Part shown: piece by piece, positions 58,320-64,000 of the stretch
How the letters are laid out: each line of letters starts with the position of its first letter
How positions within the stretch are numbered: position 1 is the first letter of the stretch
NCBI RefSeq assembly: GCF_945859705.1
Contig: NC_079135.1
Span: 26,482,179-26,546,178 of the forward strand
Source: Episyrphus balteatus
Lineage: Eukaryota; Arthropoda; Insecta; Diptera; Syrphidae
Reading direction: 5' to 3'
Length of the DNA stretch: 64,000 nt
Notes under the pieces: model-generated
What the model saw: the letters and a program-made list of their open reading frames with translations, nothing else
Databases searched by the model: none
What the model was told of the DNA's origin: nothing
Program-made: the position numbers and the translations under genes

Positions 58320-58930
58320 AAAAAAAAAAAAAATGAATCATTTAGTTCACAAAAAAAATTTTGTTTCTCTTACCAAACCATTTAATGTTTAATTTCTACG
58401 AATAAAAAAAATTCTACAAAAAATTTCCTCACTAAATTTTTTGATTCCCGGAAAAAAAAAAAAAAACAAAGAAAAGAATGAATGTCTAACTTTTTTCGGA
58501 AAAAATTTTTTCTCATTTTTGTCTGAAAAAAATTTTGCTCTATATTTTTTTTTCTTACAACGCAAACCAAAAAATATAAAATCAATTTTTTTTTTTCGAA
58601 AATAAAATACTTAAACAAATTCTGAAAAAAAAAAAAAAAATGAAACATTTAGTTCACAAAAAAAATTTTGTTTCTCTTACCAAACCATTTAATGTTTTAT
58701 TTCAACGAATAAAAAAATTCTAGAAAAAATTTCCTCACTAAATTTTTTGATTCCCAAAAAAAAAAAAAAAAAAACAAAGAAAAGAATGAATGTCTAACTT
58801 TTTTCGGAAAAAAATTTTCTCATTTTTGTCTGAAAAAAATTTTGCTCTATATTTTTTTTTCTTACAACGCAAACCAAAAAATATAAAATCAATTTTTTTT
58901 TTCGAAAATAAAATACTTTTACTTTAGCTA
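58320..58930. repeat. Two-copy 307-bp tandem duplication
   Basis: The sequence from AATGAATCATTTAGTTCAC (58332) is repeated from AATGAAACATTTAGTTCAC (58639) with few changes, through the shared end TTTCGAAAATAAAATACTT. Differences are mainly lengths of the A-runs. Recent local duplication; no gene. Confidence 0.88.
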
Positions 58931-58934
58931 TAAA

Positions 58935-59940
58935 ATTTTTTTTTTCTAAAATAAAAATTGCTTATAAAAAAAAAGGATATAAAAATTATTAGCTTTATAA
59001 ATTGTTTCTCCTTTCCAAGTCAATATTCTACGAATTAAAAACAAATCTAAACTAAATTTCCTTCTTTTTGTTCAATCTAAAGGCTTTTTTTACAATTTTC
59101 TTTCTTTTGTCTGAGTAAAATAAATTTCATGAACTGAACTATTTTTAAGTAAAAAAAAAAGAACAAAAAATTGAAAATAACATAAAAATGTTCATCGAAA
59201 TTGGTTAGTTTTACGTAGCAAAATATAAATTAACAATATAAACCTCAAATTAGAAGTTAAATTTCTCAGAAAAGCTTTATACAAATGAAAACCACAAAAA
59301 TATAAACTCAATTTTATTGCAACTTCTTGCAACAATACATCAATTGTACGAATTATGCTTATACTGCCCATCAAATAAAAATAAAAAAAAATCATGAAGC
59401 AAAGAAGACTTCCATCAACATAATTCATTTCGATTAAAACTTTTAATGACCACAAAAAAAGAAGACGATCATTTAGCTCTGTTCGTTTTGCCTTGCTAAA
59501 TGAAAAAGAAAGGGAAATAAAATACAATTCAATTTTACCCTCATTGAATGTAACAATTTTTGAATTGCAATGAGAAAAATTCAATCAGAATCTTTCATTA
59601 ACTATTTCATTTTTTTTTCGTTTAAAGGAAATTGTAAAAAAAAGTAAAGTTTTCAATTTACAAAAAAAATAAAAAAAGAAATGAGTATGACTCTCTTGGT
59701 TGAATGGACATTTTTTTCTTTTTTTTTTTTTTAATTTGAAGAACAAATGGAAAGCAGACGCTATTTTATATATTAAACACGAACACTCTTGCAAATAATA
59801 ATAACAAAAAAAAAAAAAAACATAAATACCCTTAGCACGTCTTCGACGATTCCCTTTAGGAATAACAAAATTAAATTTCATTGCTTTGTCTGTAAAATGT
59901 TTGCAATGATCAGAGTTGCCAATTTTTGGGATTTGCGGTA
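58935..59940. other. AT-rich non-coding stretch
   Basis: Frames of 119-130 codons on the minus strand (59192-59944) are Phe/Lys/Leu-rich, with no recognisable domain; rejected as genes. Confidence 0.4.
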
Positions 59941-60120
59941 CCAATAAAAAAAAAATAAATAAAAAAAAATAAACTAAAAAAATAAAAAATAAAATAAAAA
60001 AAAATAAAATAAAATAAAATAAAAATAATAAAAAAAAAAAATTAAAAAAAAAAGAAAAGAATAAAAAAAAATTAAATAAAATTATTTAAAAATTATAAAA
60101 AATAAACTAAAAAAAAAAAT

Positions 60121-60151
<31 letters not shown>

Positions 60152-60300
60152 AAAAAAATAAAAACTTAAAAAAATAAAAAAAAAAATAATAAGAAATTTA
60201 AAAAAAAAGAAAAAATTAAAAAAATAATAAAAAAATTAAAAAAAAAAAGAAAAAATTAAAAAAAAAATAAATTAAGAAAAAAAAAATTATAAAAAAATAA
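59941..60300. repeat. Low-complexity A-rich (AAAAT)n tract
   Basis: About 360 bp made almost only of A and T in AAAATAAAAT-type units, with a handful of G and C. Confidence 0.95.
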
Positions 60301-60304
60301 AGGA

Positions 60305-62595
60305 CATTTTTATTATCTAATACATTTTAATGTTATTCAAAAACCATTAAACGAGCTGACCAATTTCGTATCTCTTTTTTTTTTCAAGCCACATCATTTT
60401 TTTATAATTTAAACACCAATTTGCGACAACAAAGGAAAAAAAGAAATGTCACAAACAATATTTGTGCCTGCCCTTATGGTGACAAGGAGTGAAAATATAA
60501 ATTTCAAATTTTTAGTTAATCTTATTTAATTTTAATATTTGTTGTTTATAAAGTGGGAACACTTAAAAGACATTTTACTTCAGACGTCCTGATGGCGGAT
60601 ATCCTTCGCTAGCCTCATCTTATTGAATGTTGTTTTTTTTCTTCTTCCTTTATTATCCTTCATAGTCTTTATTCTTCTTTATTGATTGCATTGTCTTCTC
60701 TTTTTTATGAAAGAAGGCACATTGCAGATGAGTATATATTCATAGTTTCATGATGACGGGTAGGTACTATCCACGATGGCCAAAATATAATCAGACATAG
60801 GGAAGAAAGGCGTATACAAAGGACACAACCTCTTTACATATACACACGAATTTGCTGCATTAAAACAATTTACCTGTTTCGATCGTGTGTCCTTAAGGGC
60901 AAATGAACTTGAAAAATTCCTCCAGAGAGAGGATGACAAGTTGGTATAAAATGTATATAAAGGTGTAGCGGCAGACATAGAAACTATACAAACAGCAATG
61001 AGAATTATGGAAGATTGAGAAATATTGTGGAACTGGCCTTTTGGGAATACATACATCTGCTCTATCCTGCTTGTATGCTTCTCGTGGCATTTATTTGAAC
61101 ACAGGTGGTGGCCTCTACTCCTAACTCCTTTGAGTTATTATTACCCAGACAATGTACACTATATTAATGTAATTTTCCATTTATGATGAAGGTAGTTGTT
61201 GCCGTCCGTATGTCGTTGAACGAACATTCAAAAGGGCAAAAGGATATTTTATGATGAAAGTCCTGGTTCTTTGTTTCATTTATTCCCTTTTTTTTTGTAT
61301 AATGTACCTACTTTGCTATTCTATTTACTTTGCTTGGTTTCGGAACCTAATTAGACTTTATTTGAAGCCCTTAGGCCTCTTATTATGATATGGAGCTCAG
61401 AGCCAGATGAATCCTTATATTTGAGGGAACCCTCAACAAATATGTATACGTGAATAATGCGTTCTCTGTATCAAAAATGAGTAACCCTACTCAGTATGAT
61501 TTTAATAGAAAGTTATTATATGGCAAAATACGGTAAAAGTATATATTATCCCTTAGACCGGATTAATAGACTTTATCTGTCCACAATATGAATGTAAGGT
61601 TACTGGTGTCTGGTAAATAAGTGAATTATTATAGAAACATTGGAGTTTCGCTTTCAGATTATGCAAAAATCTGGTACAAAATTGAGGAAGATAAAAGGTT
61701 GCTTTTTTTGATTTGAATATGGAAGCCTGAAATAATTTATTATTTATTTATTATTTGAACACAATTTCAGGTAAATGAACTTTGCAGAATCTTTTAACAA
61801 AAGCCATATTTTCAATAAGATTTAGGGAGTTACATTGGAAATTTAACAAAAAACCTAATAAATGTTATAATCTCGGAAGAAGTCTTATTACTTAACAAAC
61901 AGATATTGATTAAATACCTATAGGAAAATCTAGCAGAATAGCATTTTGAAAAAGAAAAAGTTCTATAAAAAAGAATACTTAAAAAACTTCAAATTTACAT
62001 AATACATAATTGTAATTCTATAAAAATAATGAAAAAAAGAACATTAAATTCAGAGGATAAAAAAAACATCTCTATCCTTTATTATAGCTTGCGATTTTTT
62101 TTTGTGGACACTCGATGTTGTACACCTCAAAATCAAAATTTCAAAAAAATTCAATGTCCGGTTTCCAAAAATTTGATTTTTCAAAAACAAATTTCAATTT
62201 TTTTTCTCCAATTTATTTTTTCAATTTATATTTTTGTTAGAATCGGTTAAGTCGTTTTCAACGAATCAGGCACCAATAAATCCATTGTATGGTGTAGGTG
62301 ACGTTTATAACACTGGTCTACAAAATTTAATTTTTTTTTTGGTGCGGGCACTTAAATATACTTTTCTATAGGTTTTTTATGTGCTGAACTCTAATCTGAA
62401 GTCAGAAATATCCAATCAGCTTCCGTTTTTGAAATATTACCCTTTGAAAGTTAAAAAAATCGTGTTTTTGAAGTTAACAAGATTTTCCCCACATGAACCA
62501 AAATATACTTTTCTGAAGGTTTTCGGTGTGCTGAACTCGAATCCAAAGTCAAAAATATGCTAGCAGTTCACGTTTTTGAAATATTTTTGTTAGAA
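60305..62595. other. Non-coding stretch
   Basis: Mostly unique sequence at 60550-61700; no frame with a recognisable domain. The 102-codon frame at 60748-61056 lacks support. Confidence 0.4.
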
Positions 62596-62605
62596 AATGC
62601 AAAAA

Positions 62606-62953
62606 GTGGAAAAACTGTTTCTACATAATAAAAAAAAATCATCTAATTTTTTCAGATTTTTATTTTGACACTAGATGGTGCCCCAAGGTTAAACTTTTTT
62701 CTCATTTAAAATAGGTACCTATGTGTCAACTGATGAGCCCATTTTTGTAGATATAGACTTAAGTCAAAATTTTTTTGACGAGGTTCTTGTCTACATTAAA
62801 CAACGTTTTCAAAAAGGTATAAATCATTTTTCTAGGACTAGGGGTTTAGTCAGAAAAAACTTTAACCCTCTTGGGGCGCCATCTGGTGTCAAAATAAAAA
62901 TCTGAAAAATATAGAGGATTAATTTTTTTATTATTTAGAAACAGTTTTTCCAC
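62606..62953. repeat. ~100-bp inverted repeat with ~150-bp spacer
   Basis: 62606-62700 pairs with 62854-62953: GTGGAAAAACTGTTTCTA matches the outer end and TGGTGCCCCAAG/CTTGGGGCGCCA the inner end, with small gaps. It is a foldback structure of unknown class. Confidence 0.75.
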
Positions 62954-63000
62954 TTAGGAAATTGATTCTTGAAAAAAACCTAAATAATGAACGCCCTAGC

Positions 63001-63675
63001 TATAGGTCGTTTCAAATCAAAAGTCCTGACTCAGAGTTTATTTTCTCCCTTCCAATAAAATTGAGAACAAATAAACAAAAAACTCAATTTTATTGGCTCA
63101 TTGTGACAAATCAACTCAAAAATAACAACAAATCATGCTTGTTTGAATGAAAGAAATGCTAGAGAAAAAAATAAACAAACGAAAAATCTGAATTTGTTTA
63201 TTAATGATTTCCATGGTGACGACTCCAAAATAATTGAAAAATAAAAATAAGATATTTACTGCTTGATTATACAAATGAAAAGATGTGAATAGAATTTTAA
63301 GTTATGAATTGCTATCATATAAACTGGACATTTCTGGTCCATCTTCACGTAGTCCTATAACAATATCTTCTGAAAAGTTATCACAACTGCCTTCAAATGA
63401 TAAATAATGAAATAATTGTATGTGTTTTTGTATTGTCAGCTGATATGGAGTGATGCAAGCCCAGAAGACTTGCCTCCGCTTTCTGAGGCTAACCCAGTGA
63501 ATCTCACCGACGGATTAATTAATTAAAATAGGGATATCAAGAAATGTTCTTCATTATTTTATTGTAATTTAAGAAAAAGTTCAGCTGCCTCATAAATGCT
63601 TCCTTCCAGTAAGCGAATGAGTTTTTTTATTTTTGCTCAATTTTCCATGGGACTTTTGATTTGAAACGACCTATA
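63001..63675. mobile_element. 671-bp TIR element with TA target duplication
   Basis: 63003-63673 has perfect 24-bp terminal repeats beginning TAGGTCGTTTCAAATCAAAA, flanked by TA at 63001-63002 and 63674-63675, as in Tc1/mariner-type MITEs. It carries an internal LINE fragment. Confidence 0.75.
63440..63520 (+). pseudogene. Short LINE 3' coding relic
   Basis: Reading on the plus strand gives AQKTCLRFLRLTQ, stop, ISPTD, similar to the last coding residues (NREACRRFLRSTRRTPQAD) of the LINE at 7182-7635. It lies inside the TIR element. Confidence 0.5.
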
Positions 63676-64000
63676 GCATAAACTATTTTTTATAAATTCG
63701 GTGTCAAAATGAAAAAAAAAAAAAAAAAAATCAAAAATTGAAAAGTATAAAATAATTGAAAGGTATAAATAAGTTTCTTTTAGAAACTGTTACAAATTCA
63801 ATTTAAAAAAAATAAGTAAACGCTAAAAAATAACCCTGAAAACTGGTAAAAAGCGGCATTTTCGATTTTCTAACGGGAATATCTCAAAAACGTGATGTGA
63901 TCGAATTTTTCTGACTTCGGTTTCGAGCTCAGAATAACGAAATGTTGTAAATACAGTACTTTGGAAAAGTATAATCGCACCATATAAAAATGCTATTTAT
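63676..64000. other. Non-coding end of window
   Basis: Contains an A-run near 63712-63730; the last 200 bp (TCGATTTTCTAACGGGAATATC...) have the style of the dispersed repeats elsewhere but no partner was identified in the window. Confidence 0.35.

Noticed and set aside
59192..59944. Minus-strand frames of 119 and 130 codons
   Set aside because: Phe/Lys/Leu-rich translations of poly-A/T DNA with no domain, signal or splice evidence.

Overview
This is eukaryotic DNA, most probably from a fly (Diptera). It is AT-rich, packed with homopolymer runs and transposon remnants, and its genes carry arthropod TCAGTT initiators, TATA boxes and 60-88 bp GT-AG introns. No bacterial features are present. 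The species cannot be named from the sequence.

The protein-coding content that can be supported is one gene family: eight apparently intact two-exon genes and one pseudogene, between 5.3 and 31.1 kb. Each encodes a 75-84 aa secreted protein. Exon 1 is a 12-nt coding piece (MFKF) and exon 2 carries the rest of the signal peptide plus a Cys-free, Ala/Tyr/Ser/Pro-rich mature chain with SPY and AAY repeats and a basic C-terminus. They resemble the alanine-rich low-complexity cuticle-type proteins of flies (825-Oak/CPLCA-like). Several are too split or lack the usual start codon in exon 2, so simple ORF calling misses or truncates them.

The genes sit as divergent pairs: (-)g2/(+)g3 at 12.6-13.7 kb, (-)g4/(+)g5 at 19.4-20.5 kb, (-)g6/(+)g7 at 22.3-23.4 kb, and (-)pseudogene/(+)g8 at 28.9-31.0 kb. 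g1 (5.4-5.7 kb, -) stands alone. The three intact pairs have 538, 540 and 539 bp between start codons. g2 and g5 encode identical proteins, as do g3 and g4, and g6 and g7; all 23 coding differences I counted are synonymous. The g2/g3 and g4/g5 blocks are an inverted duplication.

Around and between the genes are repeats: two inverted copies (7.1-10.5 and 15.8-17.7 kb) of a composite element holding a hAT-like element with 475-bp tandem units and GAGCT arrays; a 5'-truncated LINE at 7.2-7.6 kb with its target-site duplication and an empty site in the other copy; a 609-bp TIR element at 13.9 kb whose empty site survives in the inverted duplicate; a pogo-like MITE at 25.7 kb; and a dispersed repeat family with conserved ends.

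From 31 to 64 kb I see no confident protein-coding gene. The region holds a ~150-bp diverged tandem array (31.5-33.7 kb), hAT-like elements (36.1-37.1 and 45.4-48.0 kb), LINE fragments (37.5, 47.1, 63.4 kb), several MITEs, a tRNA-related sequence (42.8 kb), a 1.07-kb element full of TTCGTTA/TAACGAA motifs (55.3-56.4 kb), and three stretches that look like promoter or 5'-UTR sequence of larger genes (44.1-44.8, 51.5-52.5, 57.0 kb).
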